Part shown: piece after piece, positions 1 through 5,296 of the stretch
How the letters are laid out: each line of letters starts with the position of its first letter
Numbering within the stretch: position 1 is the first letter of the stretch
From: Pseudomonadota bacterium
GTDB taxonomy: Bacteria; Pseudomonadota; Alphaproteobacteria; Rickettsiales; UBA1997
NCBI GenBank assembly: GCA_009921385.1
Contig: RFXY01000083.1
Coordinates: forward strand, 1 to 5,296
Direction of reading: 5' to 3'
Length of the DNA: 5,296 nucleotides
Notes under the pieces: model-generated
Told to the model about the DNA's origin: nothing
The model's database searches: none
What the model saw: only the letters and a program-made list of their open reading frames with translations
Program-made: the position numbers and the translations under genes

Positions 1-2
1 TT

Positions 3-629
3 TATGACCCAAAACTAAAAGATACTCTAAATCAGCACCAAAGCTATCTGGTGCCTATGGTGATTGAGCAAACTCCAAGGGGCGAAAGATCTTTTGATTT
101 TTATTCAAGATTACTAAAAGAAAGAATCATTTTTCTTTGCGGTCCTGTCGACGATCAAGTTTCTTCTTTAATTGTGGCTCAATTATTGTTTTTAGAAGCT
201 GAAGATCCTAAAAAAGATATTTTTTTATACATTAATTCGCCAGGCGGTGTGGTTACTTCTGGTTTGGCGATGTATGATACTATGCAGTTTATTAGGCCCG
301 ATGTTAATACTTTATGCATCGGTCAGGCTTGTTCGATGGGTTCTTTGCTTTTGTCGGCAGGGGCTTCTGGTAAAAGATTTTCTTTGCCAAATTCGCGAAT
401 CATGATTCACCAGCCAAGTGGCGGTTTTCAGGGGCAGGCAACCGATATCGAAATTCATGCTCAAGAAATTTTATCACTAAAAAAAAGATTAAACGAAATT
501 TATGTGAAGCACACTGAGCAAAAACTATCAACCATTGAAAAAGCTATGGAAAGAGATAATTTTATGAATGCTAACAAGGCCCTAGAATTTGGTTTAATCG
601 ATCAAATTCTTGATAAGCGACCAATTTAA
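3..629 (+). CDS. clpP: ATP-dependent Clp protease proteolytic subunit ClpP (5' end probably outside the window)
   Basis: Serine protease subunit that forms the two-ring, 14-subunit cytoplasmic chamber and degrades proteins unfolded by ClpX. Counting from the GTG at 51 as residue 1, the catalytic triad is Ser95 (in GQACSMGS), His120 (in MIHQPSGG) and Asp169 (in MERDNFM). The Ser-His and His-Asp spacings of 25 and 49 match E. coli ClpP. The INSPGG strand and the [14 protein letters not shown] handle region are intact. The only bacterial start codons in frame near the front are GTG at 51 and ATG at 57, and neither has a ribosome site. The frame stays open to the left edge ([16 protein letters not shown] before VPM), and alphaproteobacterial ClpPs commonly carry residues before VPMVxEQT. 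The true start is therefore probably upstream, with GTG 51 as the fallback (192 residues). clpX follows after 9 nt. The family call is near certain; only the start is open. Confidence 0.96.
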   Translation, partial: YDPKLKDTLNQHQSYLVPMVIEQTPRGERSFDFYSRLLKERIIFLCGPVDDQVSSLIVAQLLFLEAEDPKKDIFLYINSPGGVVTSGLAMYDTMQFIRPDVNTLCIGQACSMGSLLLSAGASGKRFSLPNSRIMIHQPSGGFQGQATDIEIHAQEILSLKKRLNEIYVKHTEQKLSTIEKAMERDNFMNANKALEFGLIDQILDKRPI

Positions 630-638
630 TTTTTTATT

Positions 639-1937
639 ATGAAAAAATATAGCGACAAAGATTTGCACTGCTCTTTTTGTGGTAAATCTCAACATGAAGT
701 AAAAAAACTCATTGCAGGGCCAACAGCTTTTATTTGCAACGAATGCATAGAGCTTGGTATGGATATTTTAAGGCAAGAGCAAAAAAAATCTCCTCTTTTT
801 GCAACTGCTGGCAACAAGCCAACTCCGCAAGAAATTGTTAAAATACTCAACGAATTTGTAATCGGGCAAGATTATGCCAAAAAAGTTCTGGCGGTAGCTG
901 TTTATAATCACTACAAAAGAATCGATTTTAACTCAAACTCCGATGGTTTAGAAGTTAATAAATCGAACATTTTAATGATTGGGCCCACTGGTTGCGGCAA
1001 AACCTTGCTTGCCCAAACTTTAGCGAAAATTCTTGATGTGCCTTTTGCCATTGCTGATGCCACTTCGCTTACCGAAGCTGGTTATGTTGGTGATGATGTC
1101 GAAAACATAATCTCTCGTTTGTTGCAAGCCGCCAATTTTGATATTGAAAAAACTCAACGAGGCATTGTTTATATTGATGAAATCGATAAAATTGCCAGAA
1201 AAGTCGAAGATAATTCTAAAAGAGATATCTCTGGAGAAGGAGTTCAGCAAGGTTTGTTAAAAATTATCGAAGGCACGGTTGCTTCGGTGCCAACTCAACT
1301 GGGTCGAAAAGCTACCCAACAAGAATATGTGCAAATAGATACACATAATATTTTGTTTATTTGTGCTGGCGCTTTTTCTGGTCTAGAAAAAATCATTGCT
1401 TCCAAAGGGGCGGGCTCTTCGATTGGCTTTACTGCTAATGTTAAAGATAAAAACGACAATTCTACTCAAAAAGATGTTTTTCGCAGTGTTGAGCCAGATG
1501 ATCTTATAAAATATGGGCTTATTCCAGAAATTGTAGGCAGATTGCCAGTTTTAGCTCCTCTCGATGGCCTTACCGCTTCTGATTTAAAACAAATTTTAGT
1601 TGAGCCAAAAAATTCGTTAGTTAAGCAATATAAACATTTGTTTAATCTCGATAAAGTGGAGCTCGAATTTAGCGACGAATCTCTCGATGCCATTGCGAAA
1701 AAAGCCATCGATCGCAAAACGGGAGCAAGAGGTTTAAGGGCGATAGCCGAGACTATTTTGCTAGAAGCGATGTATGTTATACCAACTCAAAAAAACATCA
1801 AATCAATGCTTGTTACCGCCGAAACTCTTGAAAATAATCATCTTGAAACACAATATCTTTCTTCTGTTGAACTCGAAGAAAAAGAGAAAAAAAATCAAAT
1901 TTCTTTATTAGATAATAAAGAAGCGAAAGAATCTTAA
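639..1937 (+). CDS. clpX: ATP-dependent Clp protease ATP-binding subunit ClpX
   Basis: AAA+ unfoldase, a hexamer that recognises substrates, unfolds them with ATP and threads them into ClpP. The 432-residue length is normal. The N-terminal zinc-binding domain has Cys11, Cys14, Cys33 and Cys36. The ATPase core shows Walker A GPTGCGKT (115-122), pore-1 loop GYVG (148-151), Walker B IVYIDEID (176-183), pore-2 loop RDISGEG (195-201), arginine finger Arg301 in GRLP, and sensor-2 Arg364 in TGARGLR. The IGF tripeptide that docks on ClpP is at 262-264, so partnership with the adjacent clpP is expected. One oddity is the RKH substrate loop, which reads Arg223-Lys224-Ala225, and the usual GGAF reads AGAF at 243-246. 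The C-terminal tail (about 411-432) is Lys/Glu-rich and poorly conserved. The start ATG is 9 nt after clpP with no Shine-Dalgarno motif, but it sits just before the zinc domain, as in other ClpX proteins. Transcription is probably from the clpP promoter. Confidence 0.98.
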   Translation: MKKYSDKDLHCSFCGKSQHEVKKLIAGPTAFICNECIELGMDILRQEQKKSPLFATAGNKPTPQEIVKILNEFVIGQDYAKKVLAVAVYNHYKRIDFNSNSDGLEVNKSNILMIGPTGCGKTLLAQTLAKILDVPFAIADATSLTEAGYVGDDVENIISRLLQAANFDIEKTQRGIVYIDEIDKIARKVEDNSKRDISGEGVQQGLLKIIEGTVASVPTQLGRKATQQEYVQIDTHNILFICAGAFSGLEKIIASKGAGSSIGFTANVKDKNDNSTQKDVFRSVEPDDLIKYGLIPEIVGRLPVLAPLDGLTASDLKQILVEPKNSLVKQYKHLFNLDKVELEFSDESLDAIAKKAIDRKTGARGLRAIAETILLEAMYVIPTQKNIKSMLVTAETLENNHLETQYLSSVELEEKEKKNQISLLDNKEAKES

Positions 1938-1954
1938 CTAAATTATCAAAATTT

Positions 1955-4261
1955 ATGCCAAAAACTACTAAAAAAAATACTCAAAACATCAATCATCAAA
2001 ATAAAAATCAAAAAGAAATAGAAGCCTTGAATTTTCATACACAAGGTCAGCCAGGAAAAGTGGCTATGCATGCCACCAAGCCTCTAAACACACAAAGAGA
2101 GCTGGCTTTAGCATATTCACCGGGAGTTGCTGTGCCGTGTTTAGAAATTGCTAAAAACCCCGATTTGGCCTACGAATATACTGCCAAAGGCAATTATGTG
2201 GCGGTTATTTCTAACGGCACAGCGGTTTTGGGCTTGGGTAATTTGGGCGCTTTGGCTAGCAAGCCTGTAATGGAAGGCAAATCGGTTTTGTTTAAAAGAT
2301 TTGCCGATATCGATTCTGTTGATATTGAAGTTGCCACCGAAAATGTCGAAGAATTTATTAATGCGGTAAGATATTTGGGCCCAACCTGGGGTGGCATTAA
2401 TCTTGAAGATATTAAAGCTCCAGAATGTTTCATTATTGAAAGCAAATTAAGAGAAGTGATGGATATTCCGGTGTTTCACGACGATCAGCACGGCACCGCC
2501 ATTATTTCGGCAGCGGGCATTTTAAATGTGCTTCATCTTACTGGCAAAAAATTTGAGCAAATAAGAGTGGTGGTAAATGGCGCAGGTGCTGCCGGCATTG
2601 CTTGTTTGGAGCTTTTAAAAGCAATGGGTTTGCCTCATAATAATGCCCTTTTATGTGATACCCAAGGAGTGATTTATCAGGGTAGAACAGCTGGTATGAA
2701 TCAATGGAAATCTGCTCATGCGGTTAAAACCGATTTACGAACTTTAGCTGAAGCTATGAATGGTGCTGATGTGTTTTTGGGCTTGTCGGTGAAAGGGGCG
2801 GTAACCACAGAAATGGTTAAATCTATGGCAAAAAACCCTGTGATTTTTGCTATGGCAAATCCCGATCCCGAAATTACCCCAGAAGAAGTTCATGCCACAC
2901 GAGACGATGCTATTGTTGCTACCGGCAGAAGCGACTATGAAAATCAGGTCAATAATGTGATGGGCTTTCCTTATATTTTTCGTGGAGCACTTGATGTGAG
3001 GGCTTCAACTATCAACGAAGAAATGAAAATTGCGGCCGTTAAAGCCTTGGCAGATTTGGCTAGGCAACCAGTGCCAGACGAAGTTATTAAAGCTTATGGT
3101 GGCAGAGAAATGAAATTTGGCAAACATTATATCATTCCAACTCCTTTTGATTCTCGATTGATTTATACCATTCCTGTGGCAGTTGCTAAAGCCGCGGTTG
3201 AAACCAAAGTTGCCAAAAAACCAATCAAAGATTGGGATCTTTATGTTAAACAATTGCAGGCCAGAAGGGATCCTTCGGTAAATAGCCTAAGTTTGATTTT
3301 TGAAAAACTGAAAGCTTCACCAAAAAATATTATTTTTGCTGAGGGCGAACAGCCAGAAATCATCAAAGTTGCCAGTATGTGGCGAGATAATGGCTATGGT
3401 AAGCCAATTTTGATTGGCAAACAAGCCAAAATACTTGAAAGAATGCAAGAGTTTAATATCAATCCAAAAGGTATTGAAATTTTTAATGCTTCAATTTCAG
3501 AAGAAAACAGCAAATTTAGTAAATATCTTTACGAAAAATTGCAAAGAAAAGGTTTTTTACAATCCGATTGTTTACGTATGATAAAAACCGATCGAAATGT
3601 TTTTGCGGCTTCTATGTTGGCTTGTGGTCATGGCGATGCTTTAATTACAGGGCTGACGAGAGGTTATAGCAAATCTTTGCACGATGTTTGGCAAGTGCTT
3701 AAAAACAAGCAAAATCAAATTATCCTTGGTATTTCTATGGTTATTTCCAAAGGCAAAACCATTTTTATTGCCGATACCGCCTGTTCCGAACTTTCTTCGT
3801 CTGAACACTTGGTGCAAATTGCCATTCAAACCGCAAATAAAGTAAAAGATATGGGCTACGAGCCAAGAGTTGCCTTTTTATCTTTCTCTAATTTTGGTAG
3901 TGCCCTTAAAACCGAGTCGCAAAGAATTAAAAAAGCAGTTGAATTACTTGATGAAATGCAAAAAACTCAAAAAATCAACTTTGAATACGATGGCGAAATG
4001 ACTGCTGATGTGGCTTTAAACCCAGAGAAAATGGCAAAATATCCGTTTTGTAGGCTTACAGCTACTGCTAACATTTTAATTTGTCCAGGTTTGCATTCGG
4101 CCAGCATTGCCACCAAAATGCTTGAAGCTGTTGGAAATTGCACAGTGATAGGCCCGATTCTTAATGGTTTTGAAAAATCATTGCAAATTATTACTATGCA
4201 ATCTTCCATTAACGATATTTTAAATATCTCGGCGATAGCCGCAACCGACAATATTGAATAA
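1955..4261 (+). CDS. maeB: NADP-dependent malic enzyme, MaeB type, with C-terminal phosphotransacetylase-like domain
   Basis: Oxidative decarboxylation of malate to pyruvate and CO2 with reduction of NADP, linking the TCA cycle to pyruvate and NADPH supply in the cytoplasm. The 768 residues match the long MaeB form (E. coli about 759). The malic half covers about 24-425: catalytic Tyr54 in LAYSPGVAVPC, catalytic Lys109 in KPVMEGK, metal ligands Glu151/Asp152 in NLEDIKAPEC and the Asp pair 176-177 in FHDDQHGT, dinucleotide-binding GAGAAG at 209-214, and GRSDYENQVNN at 324-334. The C-terminal half (about 450-768) is phosphotransacetylase-like, with AEGEQPE, SNFGS (645-649) and IGPILNG. In the family this half binds acetyl-CoA as an allosteric signal. 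By eye, the Ser-Arg pair of active enzymes is replaced by Thr747-Met748, so it is probably non-catalytic. The first 20 residues form a Lys/Asn/Gln-rich extension; the next in-frame start (TTG at 2027) lies too close to the fold. It begins 17 nt after clpX. NADP preference is inferred from the family. Confidence 0.96.
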   Translation: MPKTTKKNTQNINHQNKNQKEIEALNFHTQGQPGKVAMHATKPLNTQRELALAYSPGVAVPCLEIAKNPDLAYEYTAKGNYVAVISNGTAVLGLGNLGALASKPVMEGKSVLFKRFADIDSVDIEVATENVEEFINAVRYLGPTWGGINLEDIKAPECFIIESKLREVMDIPVFHDDQHGTAIISAAGILNVLHLTGKKFEQIRVVVNGAGAAGIACLELLKAMGLPHNNALLCDTQGVIYQGRTAGMNQWKSAHAVKTDLRTLAEAMNGADVFLGLSVKGAVTTEMVKSMAKNPVIFAMANPDPEITPEEVHATRDDAIVATGRSDYENQVNNVMGFPYIFRGALDVRASTINEEMKIAAVKALADLARQPVPDEVIKAYGGREMKFGKHYIIPTPFDSRLIYTIPVAVAKAAVETKVAKKPIKDWDLYVKQLQARRDPSVNSLSLIFEKLKASPKNIIFAEGEQPEIIKVASMWRDNGYGKPILIGKQAKILERMQEFNINPKGIEIFNASISEENSKFSKYLYEKLQRKGFLQSDCLRMIKTDRNVFAASMLACGHGDALITGLTRGYSKSLHDVWQVLKNKQNQIILGISMVISKGKTIFIADTACSELSSSEHLVQIAIQTANKVKDMGYEPRVAFLSFSNFGSALKTESQRIKKAVELLDEMQKTQKINFEYDGEMTADVALNPEKMAKYPFCRLTATANILICPGLHSASIATKMLEAVGNCTVIGPILNGFEKSLQIITMQSSINDILNISAIAATDNIE

Positions 4262-4267
4262 TAGCTT

Positions 4268-4702
4268 ATGGCAGATTTTGATTTTCAGAGTGTTAATTTA
4301 GCTCTTCGTTTGGCAAAAAAATCTGCAAGCGATGATGGTGGTGGCGGTGGTGGTGGATCTGCTGCTCATATGCCAATACCAGGTGGCGATGGTGAAATGG
4401 GAGCGGTCGGTGGCACCGCCCTGCACGATATGGTGAGTAATTTTTTTGATTGCTTGGGTGAGATGGGTAAATTTCCTGGGGTTTTGGCAGATCTTAGTGA
4501 AAATTTTATGGATAGCATATTGCCAATCGCAGGCATTGATTCTGCTATTCTTGATAATCTAACCCATGGTTTTAAAAAAATGTGTGTCAATATTGAAATG
4601 CATGGCATTATGCAACCTGTTTCTGGTTTAAATGAACTTGTCTTTAAGGGTTTGGGCACATCTGTTATTCCTGGTGTTATTAATTCAAATCAAGGCAAAT
4701 AA
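4268..4702 (+). CDS. Hypothetical Gly/Met-rich protein, 144 residues, family not recognised
   Basis: I do not recognise this protein. It starts 6 nt after maeB and ends 3 nt before the NDUFS4-like gene, fits the operon, and has codon use like its neighbours, so it is probably a real gene. A short polar N-terminus (1-23) leads into seven consecutive glycines (24-30), then a flexible Gly/Ala stretch to about 50. Residues about 51-104 look like amphipathic helices (ALHDMVSNFFDCLGEM, VLADLSENFMDSI, SAILDNLTHGFKKM), followed by a moderately hydrophobic tail (122-138). There are nine methionines and two cysteines (62 and 106). I see no signal peptide, no clear membrane span and no catalytic motif. 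It may be a small structural or accessory protein with a flexible linker, but the sequence gives no function. No Shine-Dalgarno sequence precedes the ATG. The minus-strand frame over 4366-4659 is a shadow. Confidence 0.75.
   Translation: MADFDFQSVNLALRLAKKSASDDGGGGGGGSAAHMPIPGGDGEMGAVGGTALHDMVSNFFDCLGEMGKFPGVLADLSENFMDSILPIAGIDSAILDNLTHGFKKMCVNIEMHGIMQPVSGLNELVFKGLGTSVIPGVINSNQGK
4337..4357 (+). repeat. Seven-unit GGN glycine-codon tract
   Basis: Seven consecutive GGN codons, mostly GGT with one GGC and one GGA, encode Gly24-Gly30 of the hypothetical 144-residue protein. It is an imperfect trinucleotide repeat. A gain or loss of units would change linker length without shifting the frame. 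Confidence 0.8.
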
Positions 4703-4705
4703 ACT

Positions 4706-4993
4706 ATGCAAAATAAAGTTTATATTTATCAGCCCAAAAAATCAGCAATGCAATCGGGCAAGAAAAAATCTTATTGGTTAATAAGTTTTGTTGATTACAA
4801 CAATCATCGCTTTATTGACCCTCTTATGGGCTGGGTTTCTTCGGCAAACACCGAATCGCAAATATCTTTTAAATTTATCTCAAAAGAATTGGCAGTTGAG
4901 TTTGCTAAACAACAAGGTTTTTGCTATGAAATTATTGAAAATCAATCAATTTCTGTTAAACCCAAATCTTATGCAGGTAATTTTACCAATTAG
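4706..4993 (+). CDS. NDUFS4-like accessory subunit of NADH:ubiquinone oxidoreductase (ETC complex I conserved region family)
   Basis: Small accessory subunit of respiratory complex I, homologous to mitochondrial NDUFS4 and to the extra subunit known in alphaproteobacteria such as Paracoccus. In those enzymes it sits on the peripheral arm near the junction of the NADH-oxidising and quinone-side modules and supports assembly or stability. The 95 residues cover the whole conserved domain: VYIYQPKKSAMQSGK (5-19), a W-strand (YWLISF), the hallmark FIDPLMGW (36-43) followed by the SANTESQISFKF segment, the AVEFAKQQGFCYEI helix-strand (63-76) and the C-terminal KPKSYAGNF (85-93). There is no presequence, as expected for a bacterial form. 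It lies 3 nt after the hypothetical gene and is the last gene before the spacer. A weak AAGG lies 10 nt upstream of the ATG, the nearest thing to a ribosome site in the window. It is not part of a nuo cluster here. Confidence 0.92.
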   Translation: MQNKVYIYQPKKSAMQSGKKKSYWLISFVDYNNHRFIDPLMGWVSSANTESQISFKFISKELAVEFAKQQGFCYEIIENQSISVKPKSYAGNFTN

Positions 4994-5090
4994 AAACAGT
5001 TTATTAGTTTTGCTAAAATCAACAAAAAATACTTGACAATTGAATGTAAAAATTCTAACTTAATTTTTTTACTTAACATTAGAAAATATT
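4994..5090. other. 97-nt intergenic spacer between the operon and argF
   Basis: This is the only sizeable non-coding stretch in the window. It is very AT-rich and holds a candidate promoter for argF. No GC-rich hairpin followed by a T-run is present, so I cannot place an intrinsic terminator for the upstream operon here. The hexamer ACTTAA occurs twice (5058-5063 and 5071-5076), 13 nt apart, which is too short to call an operator. Confidence 0.7.
5033..5061 (+). promoter_or_regulatory. Candidate sigma-70-type promoter for argF
   Basis: A perfect -35 hexamer TTGACA lies at 5033-5038. With a 17-nt spacer, the -10 candidate is TAACTT at 5056-5061, which keeps only the first TA and final T of TATAAT. 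Transcription would start near 5068 and give a leader of about 23 nt before the ATG at 5091. The exact -35 box after the last operon gene favours a real promoter. The weak -10 box and AT-rich background keep confidence moderate. Confidence 0.5.
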
Positions 5091-5296
5091 ATGACAACCA
5101 AAAAAATCACCAAGCTTGACAGCAAAAAAAACAATAAAAATTCTAAAGCAGTTCAAGAAAACAAAAAGCCAGCATATCGTCATTTTATCGATTTAAGTTT
5201 GCTTACAGAAAAAGAAGTTAAAGAAATTTTAGATTTAGCTTCTGATATTAAAAAAAATCAGCAAAAATATTTGCAAGCTTTGCAAAATAAAAATCT
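5091..5296 (+). CDS. argF: Ornithine carbamoyltransferase, N-terminal fragment (cut by window edge)
   Basis: Probable ornithine carbamoyltransferase, which makes citrulline from ornithine and carbamoyl phosphate in arginine synthesis. Only 68 codons are present. The fragment YRHFIDLSLLTEKEVKEILDLA (29-50) matches the opening helix of OTCases (consensus HFLDLSDLS...ELxxILDLA). The fragment ends at LQNKNL, where the family has LxGKTLA just before the carbamoyl-phosphate loop STRTR, so the diagnostic STRTR and the ornithine-binding motifs lie outside the window. Residues 1-28 form a Lys/Asn-rich low-complexity extension that most OTCases lack. No alternative start codon exists in frame before the conserved HF, so ATG 5091 stands. 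It has its own candidate promoter 30-58 nt upstream and no clear Shine-Dalgarno motif. The main alternative is aspartate carbamoyltransferase (pyrB), but the RHFIDL opening favours argF. Confidence 0.85.
   Translation, partial: MTTKKITKLDSKKNNKNSKAVQENKKPAYRHFIDLSLLTEKEVKEILDLASDIKKNQQKYLQALQNKN

Noticed and set aside
4..18. ATG at position 4 as a possible start
   Set aside because: It is in a different frame from clpP and reads only MTQN before a TAA at 16-18.
1020..1717. Minus-strand open frames inside clpX (1020-1250 and 1466-1717)
   Set aside because: They lie antisense to strongly conserved ClpX coding sequence and their translations show no domain.
2194..4251. Minus-strand open frames within maeB (2194-2445, 3005-3253, 3641-3829, 3967-4251)
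   Set aside because: All are antisense to conserved MaeB domains, with no plausible protein features.
4366..4659. Minus-strand 97-codon frame opposite the hypothetical Gly-rich gene
   Set aside because: The + strand frame fits the operon spacing and direction. The antisense product is Pro/Ser/Lys-rich with no recognisable domain, though neither strand has a family match, so a small doubt remains.
4788..5036. 82-codon + strand open frame overlapping the NDUFS4-like gene
   Set aside because: It is a shifted-frame shadow of a gene with clear family conservation, rich in Leu and Asn from AT-rich codons, and runs through the spacer and the -35 box.
4994..5090. Possible intrinsic terminator or attenuator before argF
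   Set aside because: Only weak A/T pairings exist (for example GAAT/ATTC around 5042-5055); the T7 run near 5064-5070 has no GC-rich stem before it.
5091..5296. Aspartate carbamoyltransferase (pyrB) as the identity of the last gene
   Set aside because: The RHFIDLSLLT opening matches ornithine carbamoyltransferase better. It cannot be fully excluded because the substrate-specific motifs lie outside the window.
1..5296. CRISPR arrays, insertion sequences, tRNA or rRNA genes, riboswitches
   Set aside because: No regularly spaced repeats, transposase motifs, terminal inverted repeats or cloverleaf-like sequences were seen; almost all of the window is coding.

Overview
The window is a compact, AT-rich bacterial segment (GC roughly one third by eye) with every recognisable gene on the + strand. 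It suggests an alphaproteobacterium. One gene encodes an NDUFS4-type complex I accessory subunit, a family confined to alphaproteobacteria and mitochondria. The ClpP protein also reads much like Rickettsia-type ClpP as I remember it ([11 protein letters not shown], the [10 protein letters not shown] stretch, an MERDNFM Asp box). Low GC and the near absence of Shine-Dalgarno sequences fit Rickettsiales or another AT-rich alphaproteobacterial lineage. The order cannot be fixed from this window alone.

Layout: (1) 3-629, clpP, whose reading frame runs off the left edge. (2) 639-1937, clpX. (3) 1955-4261, maeB, a malic enzyme fused to a phosphotransacetylase-like domain. (4) 4268-4702, an unrecognised glycine- and methionine-rich protein of 144 residues. 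(5) 4706-4993, an NDUFS4-like protein of 95 residues. (6) 4994-5090, a 97-nt spacer carrying a candidate promoter. (7) 5091-5296, the first 68 codons of a probable ornithine carbamoyltransferase (argF), cut by the right edge.

The first five genes are separated by only 9, 17, 6 and 3 nt, with no terminator or promoter visible between them, so they are probably co-transcribed. ClpX unfolds substrates and feeds them to the ClpP proteolytic chamber. MaeB turns malate into pyruvate with NADPH. The NDUFS4-like protein belongs to respiratory complex I. The operon therefore joins protein quality control with central carbon and respiratory functions. The argF start begins a new transcription unit for arginine synthesis.

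Most of the window is ordinary housekeeping sequence. The points worth a second look are: an altered RKH substrate-recognition loop in ClpX; the orphan Gly-rich gene between maeB and the NDUFS4-like gene; the lack of Shine-Dalgarno motifs; and Lys/Asn-rich N-terminal extensions on two unrelated enzymes. I found no convincing new defence, mobile or RNA-based system.
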